The notes: generated by a model not told the origin, from the letters alone. DNA of 64,000 nucleotides from JADFGZ01 sp965222345 (GCA_965222345.1 CBDCTS010000007.1:806001-870000); one strand, 5' to 3'. Positions 26,996 through 35,731 are shown, counted from the first letter of the stretch. A program made the numbers and translations.

Positions 26996-27250
26996 GTTAT
27001 TGGCTTTGTTTTGGGTTTGATATGCAAAGCAAAGCCATTCGATGCGGCCAAGCGGTTTATCGGCAGGTTTAGGTCAGGAATAGCAGGCAACCGGAAAGGT
27101 GGAGATGCGGAGCAAAGCGAAGCGGGAGTACGGGCCGGGGGGACAAGGAGCAAAGGCCTTACCGGCCTGTACTCTATGGGGACAGGCAAGAATGCCTGTC
27201 GCTGCCTAAGGCAAGAATACCTGCCCTACCTGAGTGCCTGTCGATACCTG
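26996..27250. repeat. Dispersed repeat, partial copy with palindromes
   Basis: 27003-27045 carries TTTTGGGTTTGATATGCAAA and GCAAAGCCATT, also found inverted near 49994-50030. 27154-27168 is the palindrome AGGCC-TTACC-GGCCT. 27181-27200 is GACAGGCA-AGAA-TGCCTGTC. 27201-27250, read in reverse, matches the GTAGGGCAGGCATTCTTGCC unit at 49877-49920. Confidence 0.7.
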
Positions 27251-27401
27251 ACGCCATGGCGGTATGCGCCTTTCATGTAACTATTACATTGTTGATACAT
27301 TGTTGACCGCGACAACACCGCCATGCCATTCTGGAGCTTACAGGAGACGCCCGGAGTTTCACGAACTTTCCCTGGATGCACCGCGCGCCTTTAGGAAGCG
27401 G

Positions 27402-28409
27402 ATGATAAAGCAACCAAAGAAACTGACGACGAAAATAACAAACCAAATGACAATCCGAGAAACAAGCCAAGGAGCGATTCGAGGTTGCCACTTCAACAAA
27501 ACCTGGCTGCGCCTGCTGTTCGGCCCGGTGCTCGCTTTGGTCACTTGTACTGCCTGGGCTGCCGGTCCCTCCGGCTTGGCTGAAGCTGAGTTGGAACTGA
27601 GCGTTTCGCACGAGGCGCGCTCGCTGCAGCCGGGAGAGGTGGTATTAATGAGGGTCAGCTCTCGGTTACCGCTGAAAAAAATAGAAGCGAAGGCGTTTGG
27701 CAAAATATTCCCTTTCTTTCCCGATGAAAGCCCAATGGCGTGGAGCGGTCTGGTGGGGATAGATTTGGACGTGGCTCCAAAAAATTACAAGGTTCTGCTG
27801 TCGGCCACCCGCCAGGACGGCGGGGGCTTCCAGATCGACTATGATCTTGCCGTGAAAGACAAGCAATTCCCCACGCGGCGGTTGACGGTGAAGGAAGGGT
27901 TCGTGAATCCCCCAGCGGAACAACTGGAACGTATCCGGAGAGAATCGCGGCAGGTTGCGGCGATTTTTGCCACGGTGTCGCCGGACCGGTTCTGGAGTGG
28001 GACTTTTTTGCGCCCCGTGCCCGGGGCGGCCACCAGCAGTTTTGGCAAGCGAAGCATTCTGAACGGGCAGCCCCGCAGCCCTCACAGCGGAACGGACTTC
28101 CGCGCTGGTGAAGGGACCCCCATACAAGCTCCCAATGGGGGGAAGGTGGTGCTGGCAGCCGAGCTGTACTACTCAGGAAATGTGGTGATCCTGGACCACG
28201 GGATGGGAATGTACTCTTATTTTGCTCACCTTTCCCGCCTGGCGGTGTCGGAGGGAGATGAGATCGCAACGGGGGGGATAGTCGGCTATGTAGGCGCCAC
28301 GGGGAGGGTCACCGGCCCCCACCTTCACTGGACACTGCGGTTGAGCGGGGCGCGGGTGGACCCCCTGTCGTTGATGGAAGTCCTGGCGGGCGAAAACGAC
28401 AATGAGTAG
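27402..28409 (+). CDS. M23-family (LytM-type) metallopeptidase
   Basis: About 335 residues. After a signal/anchor segment (LLFGPVLALVTCTAWA) comes an Ig-like region, then a LytM domain with the zinc motif HSGTDF, and GPHLHW, plus GNVVILDHGMGMYS and VGATGRVTGP blocks. Family members cut peptidoglycan cross-links in the periplasm, or regulate amidases when inactive; here the His and Asp ligands are all present. I use the ATG at 27402 behind AGGAAG; an ATG at 27447 is possible. Confidence 0.85.
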   Translation: MIKQPKKLTTKITNQMTIRETSQGAIRGCHFNKTWLRLLFGPVLALVTCTAWAAGPSGLAEAELELSVSHEARSLQPGEVVLMRVSSRLPLKKIEAKAFGKIFPFFPDESPMAWSGLVGIDLDVAPKNYKVLLSATRQDGGGFQIDYDLAVKDKQFPTRRLTVKEGFVNPPAEQLERIRRESRQVAAIFATVSPDRFWSGTFLRPVPGAATSSFGKRSILNGQPRSPHSGTDFRAGEGTPIQAPNGGKVVLAAELYYSGNVVILDHGMGMYSYFAHLSRLAVSEGDEIATGGIVGYVGATGRVTGPHLHWTLRLSGARVDPLSLMEVLAGENDNE

Positions 28410-28465
28410 GGCCACAATTGGTGCATAGTCAGAGCCACGCCGCATTCCCTCCGGGCACATCAGGG

Positions 28466-28546
28466 TTAAACAGGGTGGGCCCAGCCCGCGTCCTTGAGCA
28501 GGACGTCGATCTTGACGCGGGAGAATATCTCCGTCGTTTCGGTCAT
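28466..28546 (-). pseudogene. HsdR-like type I restriction subunit, 26-codon N-terminal stub
   Basis: The ATG at 28546 overlaps the FitB-type toxin stop (ATGA). The peptide reads MTETTEIFSRVKIDVLLKDA, then GWAHPV and TAA. From memory of the family, this resembles the extreme N-terminus of HsdR/DEAD-box restriction subunits, which normally run past 800 residues. The match ends at GW, suggesting a deletion or insertion breakpoint near 28475. The identification rests on one short segment. Confidence 0.5.
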
Positions 28547-28965
28547 GCACCTTCCCATGGATCGATGAGCTTGATGCCCATATCCGCGAAATCTTGCACA
28601 TTCCTCGTCGCCAGCGACATGCCGCGCGAGATGGCAATCGCCGCGATCTGGCCGTCGGCCTGCGAGATCGGACGACCGGCGGCGCGGCGTGCGGCCGCGA
28701 TCCCTGCATAGGAGCGCGCCGCCTCGCTGTCGAACGGTAGAACGCGACCGGCGAACAGACTGCCGAAAGCGCGTTCGGCAGCTTCCGCTAAACCCCGGCG
28801 GCGTCTACCCTCGGGCAGGAACGCGATGCCGGTACGAATTTCCGCCTCCGTCACCGCCGTCACGAACAGGTCACGCGCTGGACGCTTGTCCAGCCAGGCA
28901 AGAACCTCCGGGCGCGCGTCATCGCGCATCAGTTCGGAAACGACATTGGTGTCTAGCACAACCAT
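28543..28965 (-). CDS. PIN-domain toxin, FitB/VapC type
   Basis: 140 residues: MVVLDTNVVSELM with the first catalytic Asp, TAVTEAEIRTGI with Glu, ISQADGQIAAIA with Asp, and ATRNVQDFADMG with the last Asp. This is a complete PIN ribonuclease site, and the FitB signature IAAARRAAGRPIS is present. It begins 10 bp after its antitoxin gene on the same strand. It should be an RNase toxin neutralised by the neighbour. The base composition looks richer in GC than that of flanking genes. Confidence 0.9.
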   Translation of the reverse strand: MVVLDTNVVSELMRDDARPEVLAWLDKRPARDLFVTAVTEAEIRTGIAFLPEGRRRRGLAEAAERAFGSLFAGRVLPFDSEAARSYAGIAAARRAAGRPISQADGQIAAIAISRGMSLATRNVQDFADMGIKLIDPWEGA

Positions 28966-28975
28966 CGTCGCCGCC

Positions 28976-29221
28976 TCACTCGAACCGGGGAGGCTCGCGC
29001 GGTGGCTCGCGCGGAGGTATGTCCAGTTCCACGCCGCCGAATGGCTTGAACAATTCGTGGAGCGCTGTCCCCAATCCTTTTGCCGAGGCTGCTTCTCGCT
29101 CGACCGCCTCGCCCAGGATCAGGCGTGCTTCTTCTTCCATCGAACGGCCATGCCCGGCCGCTCGCATGCGAAGCCGTGTCTTCACATCGTCGTCGAGATT
29201 GCGGATCGTGATGCTCGCCAT
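28976..29221 (-). CDS. FitA-type ribbon-helix-helix antitoxin
   Basis: 81 residues: MASITIRNLDDDVKTRLRMR, the RHH DNA-binding strand-helix, then GRSMEEEARLIL, a FitA/VapB family pattern. The tail contains a repeated REPP motif before the stop and probably binds the PIN toxin. AGAGGGG lies upstream of the ATG. These antitoxins usually autoregulate their operon. Confidence 0.88.
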   Translation of the reverse strand: MASITIRNLDDDVKTRLRMRAAGHGRSMEEEARLILGEAVEREAASAKGLGTALHELFKPFGGVELDIPPREPPREPPRFE

Positions 29222-29607
29222 GATCGTACCCCTCTTTTCTTAACCAGGCCCAATTCTATATTGTGATTGCAATGCAATCAAGGTCGTCCTGCATAATATT
29301 GTATTCATACACGGCGGACTACCCAGCAAGCGCTCGTTACCGTTACCAAAACGCCCGCCGCACATATTTCCTTGTAATTGCAACGAAAGGAAGGAAATAG
29401 GAGAAAATCGTAGAAGACGCCTGGCTGCTAAGCTAAAATGCGGTCTTTGTAAATTCAAACGTTTGTCGGCCGTTGGGCGCTTCCCCTGGAAACCCAATGA
29501 ACCCCTACATAAAAGGAGATGGAGCGATATCCGGTTGGGAGTATCATAGCGCGCTTGGTTAAGATACCCCCGGTTGATTTTCCTGTTTCCGAGGAGGGCA
29601 TCAGAGC
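29222..29607. other. Intergenic between the toxin-antitoxin operon and hemJ
   Basis: About 385 bp, noticeably lower in GC than the toxin-antitoxin genes. It should carry the leftward fitAB promoter and the rightward hemJ promoter. TTGCAATGCAA near 29269-29279 is a small palindrome that could be a FitA operator, though this is speculative. Confidence 0.35.
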
Positions 29608-30033
29608 ATGCGAGCTTGGTTGCTGGTGTTGCACTTGCCTGCTATGGTTTGGTGGGTTGGATCGTTGCTGCTTGTAACTGTCGTGCTGGCCATCCACTGC
29701 CGGGAGGCCAGCTTGGAAGCACGAAAGGTCCTGACACGGCTGGAGAACAAGATGTTTAAATGGATTATCCATCCAGGAGCAGCTCTGATGGTTATCACGG
29801 GAGTCTTGCTGGTCCTTACCGAGCCGGAGGTCTATCTGAGGGCTCACTGGTTGCACGCCAAGATTCTTCTGGTTGTTTTTATGGTTGCGCTGGACTTGAG
29901 GATATACTTCCAGGCGAAGGCCTTTCAGTCCGGGAAAATTGAGATGCAGCGGAGTGAATGTATTGGCTTGCATGCAAGCGTGGCCGCCGTTTTTCTGGGA
30001 ATCTTGATCTTGGTGCTCCTCAAACCCATCTAG
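29608..30033 (+). CDS. hemJ: HemJ/CopD-like membrane protein, probable protoporphyrinogen oxidase
   Basis: 141 residues with four predicted helices. WLLVLHLPAMVWWVGSLLL has the HemJ first-helix His, IIHPGAALMVITG the second and HWLHAKILLVVFM the conserved HAKL-type block. Length and order match HemJ, which oxidises protoporphyrinogen IX. It lies 120 bp upstream of ferrochelatase, so the last two steps of haem synthesis would be side by side. It lacks the usual RxFNE tail near the C-terminus, so a related CopD-family role is possible. Confidence 0.7.
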   Translation: MRAWLLVLHLPAMVWWVGSLLLVTVVLAIHCREASLEARKVLTRLENKMFKWIIHPGAALMVITGVLLVLTEPEVYLRAHWLHAKILLVVFMVALDLRIYFQAKAFQSGKIEMQRSECIGLHASVAAVFLGILILVLLKPI

Positions 30034-30153
30034 GATTCCAGGTCCTGTTGTTCTGTTTGTTCTGTAAGACAAATCTGGGAGTGGGCTGAAGCGGCTCTTT
30101 CACGAGTCTGCCCAGCCGATGGACGGTTGTTCCAGGATCCCTGGGGAGAGAAA

Positions 30154-31155
30154 ATGGTTGAGAAGAAAAAGATCGGCGTCGTATTGTTTCAGTTGGGCGG
30201 GCCGGATTCCCTGGAGGCCGTGGAGCCTTTCCTCTATAACCTGTTTTCGGATCCTGACATCATCGACTTTCCGCTGGCCAGGCTGGCTCGCAAACCCCTC
30301 GCCCGGCGGATGGCCGCGAACCGCGCTAAAAAAGCTCAAAAGTCTTACGCTGCCATCGGCGGCAAATCTCCCATCGTGGAGTTGACCCACCGGCAGGCCC
30401 GTGCCTTGGAAAAAGCATTGCGGCCGTCCATTGACGCCCGCGTGGTTGTGGCTATGCGGTATTGGCATCCCTTGACGGACGACGCCCTCCGCGAGCTGGC
30501 CAAAGACGGCTATCGCGAATTGATTCTGTTGCCCCTCTATCCGCAATACTCCAGGACGACCACCGGCAGCAGCCTCAATGAATGGAATAGGAAATTTCCC
30601 GCTTTCTCCTTCCCGAACGTCCCCGTCAAGAGGATTCAGGACTTCCACAATAATCCGGGATATATCGATTCCGTGGTGGAAAAAATCAACTCCAGCTTGG
30701 GAAAGTTTGACGGCTCATCCGCCGGTTCCGGCGAGTTGCATCTGGTTTTCAGCGCGCATGGGTTGCCGATCAGCGTTATTAAGGCCGGCGACCCTTATCA
30801 GGAGCAAGTGGAAGAGACCGTACGGCTGGTCCTCGAACAAGGTCAATGGTCCTTCCCGCATACACTCTGTTACCAGAGCAAGGTGGGCGCGGGACGCTGG
30901 CTTGGCCCGTCCATTCACGCAGTTGTTGCCGAGTTGGGCGCACAGGGTACGCGGAACGCTCTGGTTGTTCCCATTTCGTTCGTCTCGGACCACGTTGAGA
31001 CACTCTATGAGATCGACATCGAAGTGCGCCAGGAAGCTGTCGATGCCGGCTTCCGGCAGTTTGAGATGATGGTCGGCCTGAACGATTTCCCGAAGTTTAT
31101 CCAAACCCTGGCGGGTTTGGTTTTGAAGACGGCCGGCGCAGAAGTCCCTAAGTAA
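30154..31155 (+). CDS. hemH: Ferrochelatase
   Basis: 333 residues. The N-terminus reads IGVVLFQLGGPDSLEAVEPF, with LLPLYPQYSRTTTGSS and FSAHGLPISVI (catalytic His) in the middle and CYQSKVGAGRWLGPS and PISFVSDHVETLYEID near the C-terminus, all ferrochelatase signatures. It inserts Fe(II) into protoporphyrin IX. I use the ATG at 30154, behind GGGGAGA; an upstream ATG at 30127 would add nine residues. Confidence 0.94.
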   Translation: MVEKKKIGVVLFQLGGPDSLEAVEPFLYNLFSDPDIIDFPLARLARKPLARRMAANRAKKAQKSYAAIGGKSPIVELTHRQARALEKALRPSIDARVVVAMRYWHPLTDDALRELAKDGYRELILLPLYPQYSRTTTGSSLNEWNRKFPAFSFPNVPVKRIQDFHNNPGYIDSVVEKINSSLGKFDGSSAGSGELHLVFSAHGLPISVIKAGDPYQEQVEETVRLVLEQGQWSFPHTLCYQSKVGAGRWLGPSIHAVVAELGAQGTRNALVVPISFVSDHVETLYEIDIEVRQEAVDAGFRQFEMMVGLNDFPKFIQTLAGLVLKTAGAEVPK

Positions 31156-31517
31156 CTCTTCCTGTGGCGGATTGCATAATGGAATAACACGCCCAGCCAG
31201 GACACGGTTGAAAAATCTGTGTGAAAACCCAAGGTTTGTGTCAGGGCACCCTTTTGACCGTGCCACATCCCGTGCAAAAGCAAAACCGGCTTTAGCCGCT
31301 GAGGTCCCCAAATCGTATTTTCATACAGGCTCTGAAGCTGCCCTGACACGGAAATTGTTCCACTACCTTCTCCCGTTTCTTGCTCGCTAAGGATGTTCTC
31401 TGGTAAGATTCGGTTGCCGCTTTTCCCAATGGTTACCAGGACCGAAACCAAGTATGTAACCCAGGATGCGTTGGCAGCTTTTGGCCCTGCGTCCTGTCCC
31501 TGGTAGTTTAATCAGCC
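31156..31517. other. Intergenic with a structured element
   Basis: About 360 bp without a gene. It contains the paired element described at 31238-31349 and, near the end, the probable promoter region of the sugar transferase. Confidence 0.45.
31238..31349. repeat. Long-range inverted repeat enclosing a smaller hairpin
   Basis: GTGTCAGGGC at 31238-31247 is perfectly complementary to GCCCTGACAC at 31340-31349. Between them CGGCTTTAGCCG forms an inner hairpin. The 112-nt unit could fold as a multi-arm RNA or be a small non-autonomous element. Confidence 0.5.
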
Positions 31518-32936
31518 ATGTTCACGCACCGCGCACGACTCCTTTGGCTGCTGTTCGGACTATCCGATCTGATCCTCGTCGCCGTTTCCTTTGAAGCCGC
31601 CTACTTGATCCGGAAACATATGCCACAGATGCGGCTGTTTTTTTTGTCCTACAGCGTGGCAGCCGGGCTGCTCGGAACCGCGCTGCTGGTTTGGGCGAGC
31701 ACCGGACTGTTTTTGGGAGTTTACCGGCGACTGGAAAGCTTTGACGCCCGGCGCATGCTCCGCAACACAATCTACCAATCGTTCTGGCTGGGAGTGGCGC
31801 TGGCGACGGCGATTTATCTCTTCCAGCTCGGCGAAATCAGCCGCTCCTTTGTGGCGCTCTTTCTTTTTCTGAATTTCCTGTTCCAGGCCGGCTACCGGCT
31901 CGCCGGTCGCAGGCTGCGCCGGGTCCTCCAGAGAGACTTTGCCGGCGGCCGTCATTACCTGATTGTCGGGACCAGTTCCAAGGCCGTCGAGGTTGCCCGC
32001 ATGATTGAATGCAACCACGAGCAGGGCGATCAGGTTCTCGGCTTTGTACGGGAGCCGGAGGGAGTCCCGCCTTCGCAGGAGAGTTTCAGCCGCCAGTATC
32101 CTGTGCGGGAACTGGAGGATCTTCCCCGGTTTCTGGAAGGCCATATCGACGAAATCATCTTTGCCGTTTCCAAGTCCCAGCTGGAAAAGATGGAGGACAT
32201 CTTCTTGCTTTGCGAGGAACAGGGGGTGAGGACGCGAGTGCTGGTGGACTTCTTTCCACACATCCATTCGGAAATATCGCTCGAGAGGCTCGAACATTTG
32301 TCCCTGCTCACATTCAGCAGCGCGCCGGAAAACGAGTATCTTTTGTTCCTGAAACGTGCGGTGGATCTTGGTTTGGCTGCTGGGATGGTTCTGCTCGCTG
32401 CCCCGCTGCTGGCGCTGCTGGCGGCGCTGGTATGGGCGACTTCGCCGGGGCCGGTGATCTATCGCCAGTTGCGGTGCGGGCTGAACGGGCGCAAGTTTTG
32501 GCTCTACAAGTTCCGGTCCATGTACCAGGACGCCGAACAGCGGCTTCCGCAAGTGGCTCACCTTAATGAGATGGATGGCCCGGTTTTCAAAATCGCCAGG
32601 GACCCGCGGGCCACTCCGGTCGGAAGAGTCCTACGCAAGATTAGCCTGGACGAACTGCCCCAACTGTTCAACATTCTCAAGGGGGACATGTCCTTTGTAG
32701 GACCCCGGCCTCCGTTGCCTCAGGAGGCCGCGCAATACGAAAAATGGCAGCGGCGGCGGCTGCGCATGAAGCCGGGCTTGACGTGCCTGTGGGCGCTGGA
32801 GGGCCGCAATCAGCTCAATTTTACGCGGTGGATGAAACTGGACATGGAATACATCGACAACTGGTCGCTGACCTTGGACTTGAAAATTCTGCTGCGAACC
32901 ATCCCGCGGGTGCTCTCCGGCCGCGGCGCCAGTTGA
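31518..32936 (+). CDS. Polyprenyl-phosphate sugar transferase (exopolysaccharide initiation)
   Basis: 472 residues in WbaP/EpsE-like order: four or five N-terminal membrane helices, a nucleotide-binding-like middle with YLIVGTSSKAVEVA, one more helix near residue 285, then the bacterial sugar transferase domain with YKFRSMYQDAE, DELPQLFNILKGDMSFVGPR and the LRMKPGLTCLW block. It loads the first sugar phosphate onto undecaprenyl phosphate. No other polysaccharide genes adjoin it; the glycosyltransferases at 60-64 kb are distant. Confidence 0.92.
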   Translation: MFTHRARLLWLLFGLSDLILVAVSFEAAYLIRKHMPQMRLFFLSYSVAAGLLGTALLVWASTGLFLGVYRRLESFDARRMLRNTIYQSFWLGVALATAIYLFQLGEISRSFVALFLFLNFLFQAGYRLAGRRLRRVLQRDFAGGRHYLIVGTSSKAVEVARMIECNHEQGDQVLGFVREPEGVPPSQESFSRQYPVRELEDLPRFLEGHIDEIIFAVSKSQLEKMEDIFLLCEEQGVRTRVLVDFFPHIHSEISLERLEHLSLLTFSSAPENEYLLFLKRAVDLGLAAGMVLLAAPLLALLAALVWATSPGPVIYRQLRCGLNGRKFWLYKFRSMYQDAEQRLPQVAHLNEMDGPVFKIARDPRATPVGRVLRKISLDELPQLFNILKGDMSFVGPRPPLPQEAAQYEKWQRRRLRMKPGLTCLWALEGRNQLNFTRWMKLDMEYIDNWSLTLDLKILLRTIPRVLSGRGAS

Positions 32937-33028
32937 AAAGCCGGTTGGAAAGATGATCCCCAGCTGCCGCCTGCTTGGAAGAAGGAATTGACATAACTGC
33001 AAAGAAGCAAACACAGGAAAGTGAAATC

Positions 33029-33727
33029 ATGCACACCAATATTCAGACGCGCATGGTCGAGTTTCCCGTCGATGGCGGGACGGGAATGGCTTACGATGCC
33101 CGGCCCAGCGGCACAGGGTCCTACCCGGGAGTTCTGGTCATCCAGGAATGGTGGGGGCTGAACGAACACATCAAAGACATTGCCCGCCGTCTGGCCGGAG
33201 AAGGATTCGTGGCGTTGGCCCCGGACCTTTACGGAGGGAAAGTAACTTCTGACCCGCAGCAGGCCCGCGCCTGGATGACGGAGTTGGACCGCGAAGCGGC
33301 GATCCGAATGCTCCTGGCTGCTCTTGGTTTCCTGCAAGAAAAGGAGCCGACATACGCCGAGCACGTTGGCGTGATCGGTTTTTGCATGGGCGGCGGCTAT
33401 GCGCTGCTGCTGGCTTGCCGCACTCCCGCCATCAAGGCCGCCATCCCCTTCTATGGCGATCACCCGGACCCGATTGACCAGGTACAGAATATTCGCTGCC
33501 CGGTGTTGTTCTTTGGAGGAGGAAAAGACCAATGGATCAACGCCGCAAAAATCGAGAAGCTGAAGGATGCCTTCCAACAGTACGGCGTGAACGGCGAGGT
33601 TCGCATCTATCCCGACGCCGACCACGCCTTCTTTAACGACACCCGCCCGGAGGTTTACAACGCCCCCGCCGCACAAGATGCCTGGACCCGCGCCTTGGGC
33701 CTGTTCAGCCGGACCCTGAAAAGTTAG
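33029..33727 (+). CDS. Dienelactone hydrolase-family protein
   Basis: 232 residues with an alpha/beta hydrolase fold: VIQEWWGLNEHIKDIARRLA near residue 32, nucleophile Cys in GFCMGGGYAL, Asp in the FFGGGKDQWI region and His in DADHAFFND, a Cys-His-Asp triad as in dienelactone hydrolase. The substrate may be a dienelactone or another ester. The ATG at 33029 is preferred because it begins the conserved region. Eight bases after its stop begins a duplicated scrap of oppF. Confidence 0.9.
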   Translation: MHTNIQTRMVEFPVDGGTGMAYDARPSGTGSYPGVLVIQEWWGLNEHIKDIARRLAGEGFVALAPDLYGGKVTSDPQQARAWMTELDREAAIRMLLAALGFLQEKEPTYAEHVGVIGFCMGGGYALLLACRTPAIKAAIPFYGDHPDPIDQVQNIRCPVLFFGGGKDQWINAAKIEKLKDAFQQYGVNGEVRIYPDADHAFFNDTRPEVYNAPAAQDAWTRALGLFSRTLKS

Positions 33728-33734
33728 TCTTCTG

Positions 33735-33801
33735 TGTACAGGTGGCAGGCGACACGGTGGCCTTCGCCGCGCTCGATGGTGCGGGGCATCTCTGTCCGGC
33801 A
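33735..33801. repeat. 67-bp direct repeat, copy 1 (duplicated 3' coding segment of oppF)
   Basis: Identical to 34729-34795 at 65 of 67 positions. Copy 2 lies within the end of the oppF coding sequence, so copy 1 is a displaced duplicate. The toxin-antitoxin remnant lies between the two copies. Confidence 0.92.
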
Positions 33802-33834
33802 TGACCATTGCTTTTACTCATCACTCGCTACTGG

Positions 33835-34233
33835 TCACCTTTCACTGCTGGCATAACCGCTCCTATGTTCATAGGGAGCATCCGGGTCAAAAGCGCGACA
33901 GATCATCTGGGAAACCTGCCTCATTCGAGACGAAGAAAGAACTCGTCCTTCTCGCTGGAGCAGGCGGTTTTTGGGAAGTGTCGTAATGAAGTGGCCTTTC
34001 AGATAGGAGGGTGCTGGTAGTCCGCTCTCCCCCGGTTCCAATCGGAGAGTCGTGGGCCCTTCGTATCCCTAACTGCCAAAAGGAATAACCAGGATGGAGT
34101 TTACGCGTTCGCTGGCATTTCGGGAGTCGAGAGAAACGATCAGCACCCAGTGTCGTGAGGGAGGAGTGCCCAGGTTCGCAGCCCAAATTTCTCCGCGACG
34201 GGGAACCGGATGAACCTGCCGCTGGCGGGACGG
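33835..34233 (-). pseudogene. mazF-type toxin gene, inactivated
   Basis: In one frame after the antitoxin stop I read PRRGEIWAANLGTPPSRHWV, LIVSLDSRNASERVN and SILVIPFGS, then TAG at 34069-34071, then GYEGPTTLRLEPGESGLPAP, SYLKGHFITTLPK and a typical tail. This is a complete MazF/PemK fold broken by one amber codon. No ATG, GTG or TTG occurs between the antitoxin stop and the domain, so the start is also lost. The toxin is very probably dead. Confidence 0.85.
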
Positions 34234-34509
34234 CTACTCGTCAAAGCAAACCTCGTCAACGGACTGTGACAGGGCCGCTTCGAGCCGGGCTTCTTCACCA
34301 GCCACAGTGGCAGGGAGGCTCGCAAAATACGCAGCCGTGTCGCGTTCGAGCTTGGCGTGGTTCTCTGCGCGCTGCGCCCTCCGAACAACCCAGTCAACCG
34401 CTTCCGCGATTGTGGCGGCGCGACCTCGCTTCACTAAGTGCTCCAGATACTGGTGAGTGTCGCGGGAGACCGTTGTGGAAAGTTTTCGTCGTGTGACTGT
34501 TCTTTTCAT
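34234..34509 (-). CDS. MazE-type ribbon-helix-helix antitoxin
   Basis: 91 residues: RRKLSTTVSRDTHQYLEHLV and the AATIAEAVDWVVRRA helix match MazE-like RHH antitoxins. The acidic tail ending VDEVCFDE resembles toxin-binding tails. It is intact and lies directly upstream of the dead mazF frame. It may still repress its own promoter or cross-neutralise another MazF. Confidence 0.82.
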   Translation of the reverse strand: MKRTVTRRKLSTTVSRDTHQYLEHLVKRGRAATIAEAVDWVVRRAQRAENHAKLERDTAAYFASLPATVAGEEARLEAALSQSVDEVCFDE

Positions 34510-34681
34510 CGCAGCTCCCGTTACCCGTGTTCCTTTCTATTATGGGATATAACGCCAGATGATTATCCTCTAATTCAGGGAATCATTAACGAGGATAAAT
34601 CAGGAGATAAAATAGCGTGTAATTGGAGGGTTCTTGGCGACCTTAACAATAAAGCCGGTGGCGTGCTTTTGGTGGTGACGG

Positions 34682-35731
34682 CTATGGTTGAGGCGGTGTT
34701 GCCAGGCCCGGGGAGGCGGTCCCGATGCTGTACAGGTGGCAGGCGACCCGGTGGCCTTCGCCGCGCTCGATGGTGCGGGGCATCTCCGTCCGGCACACGT
34801 CGATAACCTCGGGGCATCGCGTGTGGAAAGGACACCCGGCGGGAGGATGAAGCGGGGAGGGCACGTCGCCGGGAAGCGTCTTCCGCTTTTTCTTCTGGCC
34901 ACTCATCCGTGCAGGCTCGCCGGAGGGGACGGCCGCGAGCAGCGCCTGTGTGTAAGGGTGCAGCGGGTTTCCGAACAACTCATCGCCGGGAGCCTGCTCC
35001 ACAATCTTGCCCAGATACATTACCGCCACGCGATCGCTGATGTGCTCCACCACGGAAAGATCATGGGCGATAAACAGATAGGACAGGCCCAGCTCCTGTT
35101 TCAGGTCGGCCAGCAGATTGATGATCTGTGCCTGGATCGATACGTCGAGCGCCGAAACCGGCTCATCGCAGACGATAAATCGCGGCTCCACAGACAGGGC
35201 CCTCGCGATGCCGATGCGCTGCCGTTGCCCTCCGCTGAACTCGTGCGGGTAGCGGTAGAAGTGTTCCCGGTCCAGACCCACCCGCGCGAGCAGCTCTTGC
35301 GCCTTGTCCACCCGTTCCGCCTTGGAATAGAGGCCGTGCGCGATCATGCCCTCCATCACGATCCCCCCCACCGTCATGCGCGGGTTCAGGGAGCCGTAAG
35401 GGTCTTGGAAGATGATCTGCATCTGTTTTCGGATCCTGCGGAGCTGCCCGCCTGACATATCGAAAACAGGGGTTCCATCGAAGAAAACGTCTCCGGCGGT
35501 GGGCTCCAGCAGCCGCAGGATGGTCCGCCCTACCGTGGTCTTGCCGCACCCGCTTTCGCCCACCAGCCCCAAGGTCTCCCGGTGGCGTATGTCGAACGAT
35601 ACTCCGTCGACGGCTTTGACGTGCTCGGCGACCCGTGAAAAGATGCCCTTTCGGACGGGATAATATTTGCGGAGGTCGGTAACCTCGATCAGCTTTTCAT
35701 TGCCTCCGCCGGATTGAATTGTTTCCGCCAT
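34682..35731 (-). CDS. oppF: Oligopeptide/dipeptide ABC transporter ATPase, OppF type
   Basis: 349 residues: Walker A GESGCGKTT, Q-loop IIFQDPYGSLNPRM, signature FSGGQRQRIG, Walker B FIVCDEPVSALD and switch AHDLSVVE. The C-terminal extension has the oligopeptide family Cys motif (CPFHTRCPEV, then CRTE), which binds Fe-S or metal in relatives. With OppD it powers peptide import. It is the last gene of the leftward opp operon. Its 3' end is duplicated 1 kb away. Confidence 0.93.
   Translation of the reverse strand: MAETIQSGGGNEKLIEVTDLRKYYPVRKGIFSRVAEHVKAVDGVSFDIRHRETLGLVGESGCGKTTVGRTILRLLEPTAGDVFFDGTPVFDMSGGQLRRIRKQMQIIFQDPYGSLNPRMTVGGIVMEGMIAHGLYSKAERVDKAQELLARVGLDREHFYRYPHEFSGGQRQRIGIARALSVEPRFIVCDEPVSALDVSIQAQIINLLADLKQELGLSYLFIAHDLSVVEHISDRVAVMYLGKIVEQAPGDELFGNPLHPYTQALLAAVPSGEPARMSGQKKKRKTLPGDVPSPLHPPAGCPFHTRCPEVIDVCRTEMPRTIERGEGHRVACHLYSIGTASPGLATPPQP
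34729..34795. repeat. 67-bp direct repeat, copy 2 (inside oppF)
   Basis: The original context: codons near the C-terminus of OppF covering the RTIERGEGHRVACHLY region. See copy 1 at 33735-33801. Confidence 0.92.
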
